DNA from: JAPOXR01 sp965219635
Lineage (GTDB): Bacteria > Pseudomonadota > Alphaproteobacteria > Rhodobacterales > Rhodobacteraceae
NCBI GenBank assembly: GCA_965219635.1
Contig: OZ244783.1
Span: forward strand, 1,488,001-1,552,000
Direction: 5' to 3'
DNA length: 64,000 nucleotides
Part shown: in pieces, positions 16,964-25,808 of the stretch
How positions within the stretch are numbered: the first letter of the stretch is position 1
Layout of the letters: each line of letters opens with the position of its first letter
Notes under the pieces: model-generated
What the model was told of the DNA's origin: nothing
The model's input: only the letters and a program-made list of their open reading frames with translations
Database searches by the model: none
Program-made: the position numbers and the translations under genes

Positions 16964-18615
16964 TGCCGGCTCTTGCCATTGCAGCCGCACTTTTGGCTGC
17001 CGCCGCAGCCGTCCCGATCATAAACGTCGCTTCGTCAGCGTTTCTTGCTGCCGATACTGGCGTTTGGCAGCACCTGATCGAAACTGTACTTCTCGGTTAT
17101 GTACTGAACTCGATTACCCTGGTTGCAGGGGTTGGAGCGCTCGCCTGCCTGTTCGGCATTCCCGCGGCATGGCTCACAGCGGCCTGCGACTTCAGGTTCA
17201 GGAAATTGTTTGTCTGGCTGCTGCCACTCCCCCTTGTGATGCCGGCCTATATCATTGCCTACACCTATACCGGTCTACTCGACTATCCAGGGCCAGTTCA
17301 GTCCTATATCCGCGATGTCATGGGCTGGTCACGGAACGACTACTGGTTCGTCGAAATCAGGTCTCTCGGCGGCGCCATCGCGATGCTTGGCTTCGTTCTC
17401 TACCCATACGTGTACTTGCTGGCTCGTGCGGCATTTCTTGAACGGTCCATGCGGACACTTGAGGTCAGTCGCACACTCGGCCAGGGCGGTTTCAGCGGCT
17501 TCTTCCGACTATCACTTCCACTTGCACGACCAGCAATTGCAACCGGCGTGGCTCTGGTTGGAATGGAGACCCTAGCTGATTATGGGACTGTCCAGTATTT
17601 TGGTGTAACAACATTCACCACGGGCATATTCCGGACCTTTTACGGGTTTGGTGATCCGGTCGCAGCCATGCAACTCTCGGCAGTGTTGCTCGGTTTTGTC
17701 GCCCTGCTTATCTTGCTGGAACGCCTCTCTAGACGGCGCGCCCGTTTTGACTCGACTTACGACAAATCGGCTTCGAACCGGATCCGGCTCAATTCACGCA
17801 ATTCGCTGCTTGCCTGGCTGTTCTGCGGACTTCCCGTCATGCTCGGGTTTGTGATCCCCGTGCTAGTTCTTCTGAAATACGCGCTGTTCGACAGCAATTT
17901 GGGTCTTGCCGATCAGTTCGTGCACGTCTGGAATTCTCTTCGTGTTGCTGCGCTTGCCGCGGTGATTTCGGTGACGTTTGCACTGGTTCTGGGGTTCATT
18001 GGGCGACAGAGCCAAAGCCGGATTGTCAAATCTACCATAGCTTTCGCCAGCCTCGGATACGCAATTCCCGGCACAGTCATCGCTCTGGGTATCCTCTCGC
18101 CCGTTATCTGGCTTGACCACAAATTGATCCGGTTGATCGAGAGACTATTCGACATCAATCCCGGACTTTTGCTCTCCGGCAGTCTCGCGGCATTGCTTTA
18201 TGCCTACACAGTGAGGTTCATGGCGATTTCGCTCGGCAGCGTCAGTGCCGGCATGGAGAAGATCGGCTTGTCGCTAGATCATTCGGCCCGCACCCTTGGG
18301 AGCAAGCCTGCGGAACTCCTGTTCAAGGTACACCTGCCTCTCTTGCGCAGCACCATCCTGTCTGCTCTGCTCATCGTATTCGTGGATGTTCTCAAGGAAT
18401 TGCCGGCGACATTGGTTCTCAGGCCCTTCAACTTCAACACACTTGCTGTGCGTGCCTATGAGCTTGCATCCGACGAGCGTCTGGCAGATGCCGCAGTTCC
18501 ATCGCTGCTCATCGTCCTGGTAGGAATTCTACCGGTGATCTATTTGACCCGCACCTTTGTGGGCGACCCAGCTCAATCAGGACTGCCAAGCGAGCAACAT
18601 TTGACCCGGACATGA
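16963..18615 (+). CDS. Ferric-iron ABC transporter permease (FbpB type, two fused halves)
   Basis: 550 residues with about twelve membrane segments in two BPD_transp_1 halves. Each half has an EAA-type loop: EVSRTLGQGGFSGFFRLSLPLARPA in the first and SARTLGSKPAELLFKVHLPLLRS in the second. The tandem layout is that of FbpB/FutB-like iron permeases. It belongs with the upstream ferric-binding protein. The expected ATPase (FbpC) does not follow; the next gene is on the other strand and unrelated, so the ATPase must be supplied from elsewhere or has been lost. Confidence 0.9.
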   Translation: MPALAIAAALLAAAAAVPIINVASSAFLAADTGVWQHLIETVLLGYVLNSITLVAGVGALACLFGIPAAWLTAACDFRFRKLFVWLLPLPLVMPAYIIAYTYTGLLDYPGPVQSYIRDVMGWSRNDYWFVEIRSLGGAIAMLGFVLYPYVYLLARAAFLERSMRTLEVSRTLGQGGFSGFFRLSLPLARPAIATGVALVGMETLADYGTVQYFGVTTFTTGIFRTFYGFGDPVAAMQLSAVLLGFVALLILLERLSRRRARFDSTYDKSASNRIRLNSRNSLLAWLFCGLPVMLGFVIPVLVLLKYALFDSNLGLADQFVHVWNSLRVAALAAVISVTFALVLGFIGRQSQSRIVKSTIAFASLGYAIPGTVIALGILSPVIWLDHKLIRLIERLFDINPGLLLSGSLAALLYAYTVRFMAISLGSVSAGMEKIGLSLDHSARTLGSKPAELLFKVHLPLLRSTILSALLIVFVDVLKELPATLVLRPFNFNTLAVRAYELASDERLADAAVPSLLIVLVGILPVIYLTRTFVGDPAQSGLPSEQHLTRT

Positions 18616-18723
18616 GCCCGTAACCTGCCATTGCTGGTCAGGAGTACTGCCGATACGCTCTTGAAATCTGGATCATCAATTGTCCAAGGCCCGATCCGGC
18701 GGCCCTTCACAATGCAACCCTGT

Positions 18724-19890
18724 TCAGTCGACCGGAAGCCGTGCCTCTGCAAGCTCGACCCACCAGGAACACCCAGCGGGGATCGCCTCGTCATTGAAAT
18801 CGTAGTTCGGGTTGTGAACCGGCGCCGTATCGCCATTGCCAACCAGAATATAGGCACCTGGCCGTTCATTCAGCATGAATGAAAAATCTTCTGCTCCCAT
18901 GATCTTGGGCGCTTCACAGTCCACAGTCCCGGCAACGCGGTTTGCTGCATCAATGGCATGGTCTGTTTCCCACTCACTATTGACCATGACCGGATAGCCT
19001 TCAACGATGTCGAGTTCCACATTGGCGCCGAATGTTTCGGCCGTTGACAGAGCGATCTTCCTGACTTGATCGAATACGTCTGACCTGACTCCTTCGTCCA
19101 TTGTTCTGATCGTACCGCGCAATTCCACCTTTCCCGGAATGACATTGTGAGCGTCTGAATCGGTGCGGAACGAGGTGATCGATACCACCACAGGATGCAA
19201 CGGGTCGATACGGCGAGACGCAATGGTCTGCAGGGCGAGAACCAAGTGGCACCCGACCACTGTCGTGTCGACTGTTGCATGCGGCCTTGCGGCGTGGCCG
19301 CCCACGCCCTCAAGCTTGATCGTCAAGGTGTCAGCAGCAGCAAAGAACGGGCCCTTGCGGATAGCAAACTCGCCAACTTTCATTCCAGGCATGTTGTGCA
19401 TGCCGTAGACTTCCTGAACGCCGAAACGTTCCAGAAAGCCATCCTCAACCATCTCGCGGCCGCCGCCTCCGCCCTCTTCAGCCGGTTGAAAGATGACCAC
19501 GACATCACCGTCAAAGTTGCGTGTTTCGGCAAGGTACTTGGCTGCGCCGAGAAGCATTGAGGTGTGGCCGTCGTGACCGCATGCATGCATCTTGCCTTGA
19601 TGTTCAGAAGCGTGAGGCACGCCTGATGTCTCGGTGATGGGCAGCGCATCCATATCAGCCCGCAATCCAATCACCCTTCCCGATGTGTGCTTTCGCCCTC
19701 GGATTACTCCCACAACACCGGTTCGGCCAATGCCACTGGCGATTTCGTCGCATCCAAATTCCTGGAGTTTGCCAGCGACAAAAGAAGATGTCCGGTGGGT
19801 ATCAAACAGGAGTTCGGGGTGGCGGTGAAGATCATGCCGCCAGCCAGTGATCTCCCCGTGCAGTTCAGCAAGTCTGTTCCTGATTGCCAT
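18724..19890 (-). CDS. M20 family amidohydrolase (hippurate hydrolase / IAA-amino acid hydrolase type)
   Basis: 388 residues. Motifs of the M20D group: WRHDLHRHPELLFDTHRT, the metal-binding HACGHDGHTSMLLGAA with its Cys ligand, FQPAEEGGGG (catalytic Glu pair), GMHNMPG and VGGHAARPH from the dimerisation domain. Such enzymes cleave N-acyl amino acids such as hippurate in the cytoplasm. It starts nine bases after the stop of the upstream ArgE-like gene and forms an operon with it, suggesting joint use of N-acylated amino acids. The exact substrate cannot be read from sequence. Confidence 0.9.
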   Translation of the reverse strand: MAIRNRLAELHGEITGWRHDLHRHPELLFDTHRTSSFVAGKLQEFGCDEIASGIGRTGVVGVIRGRKHTSGRVIGLRADMDALPITETSGVPHASEHQGKMHACGHDGHTSMLLGAAKYLAETRNFDGDVVVIFQPAEEGGGGGREMVEDGFLERFGVQEVYGMHNMPGMKVGEFAIRKGPFFAAADTLTIKLEGVGGHAARPHATVDTTVVGCHLVLALQTIASRRIDPLHPVVVSITSFRTDSDAHNVIPGKVELRGTIRTMDEGVRSDVFDQVRKIALSTAETFGANVELDIVEGYPVMVNSEWETDHAIDAANRVAGTVDCEAPKIMGAEDFSFMLNERPGAYILVGNGDTAPVHNPNYDFNDEAIPAGCSWWVELAEARLPVD

Positions 19891-19899
19891 GTTCTCTCC

Positions 19900-21063
19900 T
19901 TACACACTCAATCTTTCGATCAGGCTCCGGACAAAGGCGACGCTGGCATCAAGCTGATCGACAGTCAAATACTCATCCGGTTGATGTGCCTGGGCGATGT
20001 CACCGGGTCCGCAGACTACCGCAGAATACGCCTTTTCCTGAAACTGCCCCGCCTCAGTACCGTACGACACCACATGGGTTTCATTGTCGCCTGTCAACTG
20101 ACGAGCGAGGAGTTCCGCCGATCCGGATTCCTCCGGGGCAAGAGGCGGCACATCATACCACGGCGTTATCGAGATTGCCGTGTCCTCATTGACCAGTTTC
20201 ATTTCTTCCTCGATCGAGGCGGCAAAGTCACGAAATCTCTGTTGCCACTGATGGGGAGAATCCCCTGGCACACAGCGAAACTCGAGGCCGAAGCGGCAAT
20301 CCTTGGCGGTTATGTTTTGGGCTGTTCCGCCCCTGATGGTTCCCACATGGAGGGACGTCCAAGGTGGGTTGAACATCTCTGCTGCGGGGGCTGGTTTTGC
20401 AGCAGCGCTCTCCGAATTCCTCTGGTTTGCCCAGTCAATCAACCTTGCGCCCACCATGATCGCCGAAACGCCTGTATGGAGTATGGACGAATGGACTTCA
20501 TGCCCCCGGACATGCACGGATACACCGCTGCCGCCCTTGTGACCGGTGACGACTTTCATCATTGTCGGTTCACCGACGATCACCGTTGAGGCTCTCGGAA
20601 GATCCACCAGCATCCTGTCGATCATCGGCGGTGCTCCCAGACAGCCAATCTCCTCGTCCCTGGAAATTGCAATCTGAATTGGCCGCTTGAGATCCGCTGC
20701 GAGCATCTCGGGAACACATGCGAGAACCGCAGCCACAAAACCTTTCATGTCGCAAGCGCCACGGCCGAAAAGCTTGCCGTCCCGTTCAACCAATGTCCAA
20801 GGGTCCGAGCTCCAGTCCTGACCCTTGACCGAAACCACATCTGAGTGGCCGGACAATATGACGCCCCCATCCACATCGGGGCCGATTGATGCGTAGACGC
20901 TTGCCTTCGACCCGTCTTCATTGAAGTCGATCCCGGATTCTATCCCGTGGCTTGCCAGGTAGTCCCGAACGAATTCCACGAGTTCGATGTTGGAGCGGTT
21001 GGGTTCGGTCGGAAACGCCACAAGGCGTCTGAGCATTTCAAGTGCTGAGTAATGTTGTTTCAT
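19900..21063 (-). CDS. argE: Acetylornithine deacetylase / succinyl-diaminopimelate desuccinylase family (ArgE-like)
   Basis: 387 residues of an M20 metallohydrolase. Visible are GHSDVVSVKGQDW (first metal His), GRGACDMKGFVAAVLA, the dimerisation domain with HEVHSSILHTGVSAI, and SYGTEAGQFQ near the end. The acetylornithine family uses these to release acetate from N-acetyl-ornithine; some members act on other N-acyl amino acids. The ATG at 21063 is chosen because GGAG lies seven bases upstream and the family begins there; an in-frame start 39 bases upstream is less likely. It is co-transcribed with the hippurate-hydrolase-like gene, which fits a salvage role rather than arginine biosynthesis. 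Confidence 0.82.
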   Translation of the reverse strand: MKQHYSALEMLRRLVAFPTEPNRSNIELVEFVRDYLASHGIESGIDFNEDGSKASVYASIGPDVDGGVILSGHSDVVSVKGQDWSSDPWTLVERDGKLFGRGACDMKGFVAAVLACVPEMLAADLKRPIQIAISRDEEIGCLGAPPMIDRMLVDLPRASTVIVGEPTMMKVVTGHKGGSGVSVHVRGHEVHSSILHTGVSAIMVGARLIDWANQRNSESAAAKPAPAAEMFNPPWTSLHVGTIRGGTAQNITAKDCRFGLEFRCVPGDSPHQWQQRFRDFAASIEEEMKLVNEDTAISITPWYDVPPLAPEESGSAELLARQLTGDNETHVVSYGTEAGQFQEKAYSAVVCGPGDIAQAHQPDEYLTVDQLDASVAFVRSLIERLSV

Positions 21064-21734
21064 ACCTCGGCTCCGCACGGCACTCCTGTTCATTGACACC
21101 ATGCCTGCCCACCGTCAACCGGCGCGCGGGCAGCAGCCAGACCATCCAGATCCTGCGTTTCAAGGCCAGGCAGTTCAAACTCTCGTCGAGCAAATGTTAA
21201 AGCGATTGTTCTGTCGTCCTCACTACCATTCCAGCTCTACGCCTGTAGTGTCTAGATGCGGCCATCTTTGCTCTCTGCCCGCGCTTGCAACCGACAGGCC
21301 GTAATTCACTAGAGAATCTCAATCCGGTCCAATCGTACACCGGTTAGCGCTACAAGCTCGGAATTGCGGCCTGGAGCAGTAGTCAGCATGCCGAATTAGG
21401 ATGTGCCGCGGGATTGCAATTGCAGCAGGCAGCACGCGCTCCGAACCCGCCTTGTACCTTGCTGCCACATGGTTCTCTCATGCAAATTTAGCCGACTTGG
21501 CAGGTTGCCAACCATGTAACTGACAGACAATCACACCGTGGTGGCCAAAGTTCCTAAGCCATTACACCCCACAGGATGACATCCCTTGAAGCATCCAGAA
21601 AGGGACAATGAGCTTAAGCGATAACTGCTGGGAATCCGGGTTGACAAATCAAGCGCAGTAACCTAAATGATTCTCAATTCGTCCCCGTCGGACTTGCCGT
21701 TACTGGCCCCGGCGGGGTTATTCTTTTCGAGATC
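21064..21734. other. Long non-coding stretch upstream of NYN gene, with promoter-like and hairpin elements
   Basis: No conserved frame is seen across about 670 bases. Near the right end TTGACA (21641-21646) is followed after 17 bases by TAAATG (21664-21669), a plausible promoter toward the NYN gene. A CCCC/GGGG mini-hairpin (21707-21717) followed by TTATTCTTTT sits just before the NYN ATG and could be a weak terminator or leader stem. Confidence 0.45.
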
Positions 21735-22367
21735 ATGCGCAAAGAACCAAAGTCGAAACGAGCCGTTTCATTCATCGATGGCCAAAACCTGTTTCAGCAT
21801 GCCAAAGCCGCCTTCGGTCACTATCACCCCAACTACGATATCCGCAAGCTGACTGAGAGAGTCTGTGAAGCAAACGGTTGGGTCCAAGCAGGTATCAGGT
21901 TCTATACAGGCATCCCAAACGCCGATAAGTCTCCAATGTGGCATGGCTATTGGACGCAACGGCTAACCGCAATGCGCCGAGCCGGCATCACAGTAACATC
22001 GCGGCCACTGCGCCATCGGACCGAGGTGACTCGCCTGGCAGATGGCACCCTGCAAGAAGTACCGGTGCAACGTGAGAAGGGCATTGATTTGAGACTTGGT
22101 CTCGATGTGGTCCGAATGGCACGAAATGGCGAGTTCGATGTGGCTGTGATTTTCAGCCAAGATCAGGACTTGGCGGAAGTTGCTCAAGAGATTCGAGACA
22201 TCTCCCGTATGCAGGGATACTGGTTGAAGGTAGTTTCGGCATTCCCCCACGGGGGCAACGCGACCTCAAATCGAGGGATCAATGGAACGGACTGGTTTCG
22301 AATCAAACGTACCCTCTACAACGAATGTTTAGACCCGAAAGACTACCGGCCCCAACGCAAGACGTGA
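21735..22367 (+). CDS. NYN domain-containing protein (LabA/DUF88-like predicted ribonuclease)
   Basis: 210 residues. The NYN fold shows in the first strand SFIDGQNLFQHA with an Asp, then RLTAMRRAGITVTSRPL, EKGIDLRLGLDVVRMARNGEFDVAVIFSQDQDLAEVAQEI (two further acidic clusters) and the end YWLKVVSAFPHG. These acidic residues form the PIN-like metal site of predicted RNases. The gene stands alone between long non-coding stretches and may be accessory. I see no partner gene; function beyond the nuclease prediction is unknown. The start is supported by position only, as the ribosome site is weak. Confidence 0.85.
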   Translation: MRKEPKSKRAVSFIDGQNLFQHAKAAFGHYHPNYDIRKLTERVCEANGWVQAGIRFYTGIPNADKSPMWHGYWTQRLTAMRRAGITVTSRPLRHRTEVTRLADGTLQEVPVQREKGIDLRLGLDVVRMARNGEFDVAVIFSQDQDLAEVAQEIRDISRMQGYWLKVVSAFPHGGNATSNRGINGTDWFRIKRTLYNECLDPKDYRPQRKT

Positions 22368-22703
22368 AAGCCCATTCGCTGTTCGGCCAAAGAGACCATG
22401 ATGCGAAGTTTTGGAGGCTCACTGCGGCAGGTTTGCAAACTCATGCCTCTTTCAAACAGCAAGGGTCGCCAACCTGACTTTTCGAACGGTCACGAAGGGG
22501 TACTATTCCGCACGACCCATAACCTGTTGCAAAAGTTTGACGCGGACTGCCGCTCGTTTCTCGATCCTGCGCTTTGGTTGGAATCCGCCCTAGTCAACGC
22601 ATTTCGGTCGATCCTGCTTTTGACAGATGTGACAACCTCTGGCTTCGCAAAATATTCGGTCAAACTGTTGAATTCGGCCATCCTTTGCGCCCCAGCCTCA
22701 ATG
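22368..22703. other. Spacer between NYN gene and GMC oxidoreductase
   Basis: An open frame runs through 22398-22799 on the plus strand but overlaps the 3' end of the oppositely oriented oxidoreductase and shows no recognisable motif or ribosome site. I see no gene or clear terminator here. Confidence 0.4.
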
Positions 22704-24314
22704 CTACGGCGATTTGTCGAGGATGATGCGAGACACCTTTTCGCCTATCATCATGCTGGGTGCATTGATGTTACCGTTCGTGATCGTGGGCATAATTGAT
22801 GCGTCAGCAACACGTAACCCGTCAATGCCATGTACGCGTGCCTCCGGGTCAGTAACGGCCATGTCGTCGTGTCCCATCTTGGCGGTTCCACAGGGATGAT
22901 AGGCGCTATTCGCGTTGTTCCGCACGTAGTTGTCGATGTCGCTGTCCGTCGACGCACCTACACCCGGAGAAACCTCCTCCCCCCGGCAAAAGTCAAAGGC
23001 CTGTTGCTGCGCAATTTCACGGGCTAGCCGGATGGCGGTTCTAAAGAGCACCAGGTCGCTTTCGTTGCTCAATCCATTGAGCAAAATGCGTGGCGGAGCA
23101 AACGGGTCGGTTGATCTGAGCTTGACCCAGCCACGGCTGGCTGAGGCGACTGGACCGACATCAAAGCAATACCCGTCCCTTTCCGGCGGTGGCGACCAGC
23201 CCTCCATGAAATACGGCCAGAAGTGGAATTGAATGTCGGGATGCGAAACTGAGGAGTCTGACCGAAAAAACGCTCCAACGCGCGAATGCGAAGTTGCGGC
23301 TGGCCCGCTTTTGAATGCCAACCACTCTGCCCCTGCCAACGCAATCCTAGGCCAGGACAGCAACCGGTTCTTTGTCATGCCCTTGTGAGGACAACTGTAC
23401 TGTACATGAACTTCCAGGTGGTCCTGCAAGTTTTGCCCCACACCTGGCAGGTCTTGAACGACTTCAATGCTTAGTTCACGCAGGTGATCGGCCGGTCCAA
23501 TCCCTGACAACATAAGCAACTGTGGCGACTGGAATGCTCCCGCAGACAGAATGACTTCGCGAGCCGCCCGGACTGAGTGGTCGCTTCCCCGGTGGCGATA
23601 GGCGACTCCTGTCGCTCGCCGGTTTTCTATCAGCAACTTCATGACATGCGCGTTTGTGATGACTGTGACATTTGGTCTCCTTGCTGCTGGCCAGACGCAC
23701 GCCCGGGCGGTCCCGCAACGCCATCCCCCGAAATGGTTGGCATCAAACGCGGAAACACCTTCCTGACTGGCGCCATTATAGTCGTCCGGGCAGGAATGCC
23801 CTGCCTGACTACCGGCTGCGATGAACGCCTCTTCGACCGGATGGTTATTGGTCATCTTCTGGACAGCAACAGGACCTTCATTGCCTCGATATTCGCTTCT
23901 GTCGCCGTGGTAGGTTTCGATGCTGCGATAATGCGGCAACACATCCGCGTATCGCCAACCTGTTGCGCCTTGTTCAGCCCAGCTCTCGAAATCATTGCGG
24001 TGCCCCCTGACAAAGACCATTCCATTCAGGGAAGATGATCCACCGATTGTTTTGCCGCGGGGCTGAAACAGCGATCTGCCGTTCATGTACGGCTCTCGTT
24101 CGGTCTCAAAACACCAATTCCGCCGGCCCCCAGAAAACGTGTAGCGCGACCCCGCGGGCACACGCGTTGTCCAGTGCGCATCCGTGGGACCGGCCTCAAG
24201 CAGCAGGACACGGTATCTTCCACACTCCGACAGCCTGTATGCAAGAAATCCTCCCGCTGAGCCCGAACCGACGATAACGTAATCAAATTCGGCGTCTTTG
24301 GCCGTCTTGCGCAT
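22704..24314 (-). CDS. GMC family FAD-dependent oxidoreductase (choline/alcohol dehydrogenase type)
   Basis: 536 residues. The FAD-binding Rossmann start is DYVIVGSGSAGGFLAYRLSE with LLLEAG; the first GMC signature is GKTIGGSSSLNGMVFVRGH; the second is SAGAFQSPQLLMLSGIGP. The C-terminus holds YHPCGTAKMG with the catalytic His and INAPSMMIGEK. Relatives include choline dehydrogenase BetA and other alcohol dehydrogenases that pass electrons to quinones. The ATG at 24314 has AAGGGG upstream and starts directly before the Rossmann fold. No betaine aldehyde dehydrogenase is adjacent, so choline as substrate is unproven. Confidence 0.9.
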   Translation of the reverse strand: MRKTAKDAEFDYVIVGSGSAGGFLAYRLSECGRYRVLLLEAGPTDAHWTTRVPAGSRYTFSGGRRNWCFETEREPYMNGRSLFQPRGKTIGGSSSLNGMVFVRGHRNDFESWAEQGATGWRYADVLPHYRSIETYHGDRSEYRGNEGPVAVQKMTNNHPVEEAFIAAGSQAGHSCPDDYNGASQEGVSAFDANHFGGWRCGTARACVWPAARRPNVTVITNAHVMKLLIENRRATGVAYRHRGSDHSVRAAREVILSAGAFQSPQLLMLSGIGPADHLRELSIEVVQDLPGVGQNLQDHLEVHVQYSCPHKGMTKNRLLSWPRIALAGAEWLAFKSGPAATSHSRVGAFFRSDSSVSHPDIQFHFWPYFMEGWSPPPERDGYCFDVGPVASASRGWVKLRSTDPFAPPRILLNGLSNESDLVLFRTAIRLAREIAQQQAFDFCRGEEVSPGVGASTDSDIDNYVRNNANSAYHPCGTAKMGHDDMAVTDPEARVHGIDGLRVADASIMPTITNGNINAPSMMIGEKVSRIILDKSP

Positions 24315-24758
24315 GTGCAATCCCCTTCGCAATTGGCCGGACATTAGGAGGAACCCGGTAGCACCTTCAAGGTCATAGGCTGCTTTCTGAGCGCCTCATT
24401 CCGGAAGAAGGACCTCTGCCACCGACGCGGATGGCCTCCGGCAGCGAACCGCTACGGACACTCGCCAATGGGGCGCGAACCTGCCAACCGACTGAAAGAG
24501 CAACGTGGCAGCTTCCAGCAGGACAGACAGCTCAAGCCTGCAACCGCAATGACCGCTACAGCGAATGAATCCTGGCCGCGTTGGAAACCGGATTCAATTG
24601 CTCCCAAGCCCGAGTGGAGCACCAAAGCGCCTTGATACGCTGACATTTGGACCACTATGTGAGCAACGCTAAAATTCCGTCTGAACTTTCGAATTAGCCG
24701 GAAATCCAGTACGTTGGCCTTTGCCACTCGACGGTCACATGAATCACAATCAGAACGC
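24315..24758. other. Divergent intergenic region between GMC oxidoreductase and BMP protein
   Basis: About 440 bases with no convincing frame. It must carry the promoters of both flanking units. I see no clear palindrome. Confidence 0.4.
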
Positions 24759-25808
24759 ATGCGGATAGACCAATCTACAACTTCAGCGCCAAGCCGCCGC
24801 GCCTTGCTTGGCCTCGGCTGCGCAGGGGTGATTGCAGGGATTGCGGCCCCGGCCATTGCCAAGCGTGCTGCGCCGCTAAAGGTTGCAGGCGTCTATACGG
24901 TGCCGGTGCAACAGCGTTGGGTGGCTGCCGTGCATGGTGCCCTGTTGAATTCAGTGCGCCGCGGGGACATTTCCTACGAATTCAGGGATAATGTGGATGC
25001 AAGGGACTTTGAATTTGCCATAGTTGAGTCTTCCGAAAGCGACGCGGATCTCATTGTCGGTGATGCATTTGCGCACGAACAGCGCAGCAGGGTTGCCGCC
25101 AATCGCTTTCCTGGCAAATCCTACCTTATGGGTTCCGCATTCAAGTCTGATACCCGGTTCAGCAATTTTGCAGTGTTCGACAATTACATTCAGGATGCCT
25201 CGTATTTGACAGGAATCATCGCTGCGGGACTTTCCTCGAATGGCGTGCTCGGCATTATCGGGCGCCACAACTTTCCGGGCGTAAATCGGTTGATTAATGC
25301 CTTCATGGACGGCGCCAGCGAAGTCAGGTCAGATATCAACTTCCTGATCGATTACATTGACTCCTGGCATGATCTTGAGATGGCCCGCAATCTCGCTCGT
25401 GAACAGATTTCCATCGGTGCGGATGTCCTCTACGCTGACGCATTTGGACCGGCTGAAGTTGCCCACGATGCGGGCATCCCGGTAATCGGAACAGTCTCGG
25501 ATGCGCATCCTGGAGGGGAGCGTTCAGTGGTCACGTCTGCCGTCTGGCACTTCGGGCCTACTCTCGAGTTGGCAATCAAGCGTTTCAAGATGGGCAAGTT
25601 TGGCGCTGCCGATTACGGGATCTACTCCCACATGTCTCACGGCGGATGCGCTCTATCTCCAATCGGTGCTTTCGCAGACCGTATCCCGGAATCCACCATG
25701 GAATTGGTTGCCTTGAGGGAAGGGCAGATCCGTTCCAGCAATTTTGCTGCCAAGATAGACGGGAGGGACCCCGTTGCCCGCCTGGCGGCAACAGAAGAGG
25801 GAATCTGA
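24759..25808 (+). CDS. BMP family ABC transporter substrate-binding protein
   Basis: 349 residues. A twin-arginine-like signal (SRRALLGLGCAGVIAGIAAPAIA) precedes a BMP/PnrA-type binding domain: KVAGVYTVPVQQRWVAAVHGAL, DASYLTGIIAAGLSS, GIIGRHNFPGVNRLINAFMDGA and a late VALREGQIRSS. Characterised BMP proteins bind nucleosides or related molecules. The stop shares an A with the start of the cytosine-deaminase-like gene (TGATG), so the two are coupled and probably act on the same N-heterocycle. No ABC ATPase or permease gene is adjacent. The start at 24759 is preferred because it leads directly into the signal peptide. Confidence 0.85.
   Translation: MRIDQSTTSAPSRRALLGLGCAGVIAGIAAPAIAKRAAPLKVAGVYTVPVQQRWVAAVHGALLNSVRRGDISYEFRDNVDARDFEFAIVESSESDADLIVGDAFAHEQRSRVAANRFPGKSYLMGSAFKSDTRFSNFAVFDNYIQDASYLTGIIAAGLSSNGVLGIIGRHNFPGVNRLINAFMDGASEVRSDINFLIDYIDSWHDLEMARNLAREQISIGADVLYADAFGPAEVAHDAGIPVIGTVSDAHPGGERSVVTSAVWHFGPTLELAIKRFKMGKFGAADYGIYSHMSHGGCALSPIGAFADRIPESTMELVALREGQIRSSNFAAKIDGRDPVARLAATEEGI

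Noticed and set aside
22398..22799. 133-codon plus-strand frame
   Set aside because: It overlaps the end of the GMC oxidoreductase, has no ribosome site and no recognisable domain.
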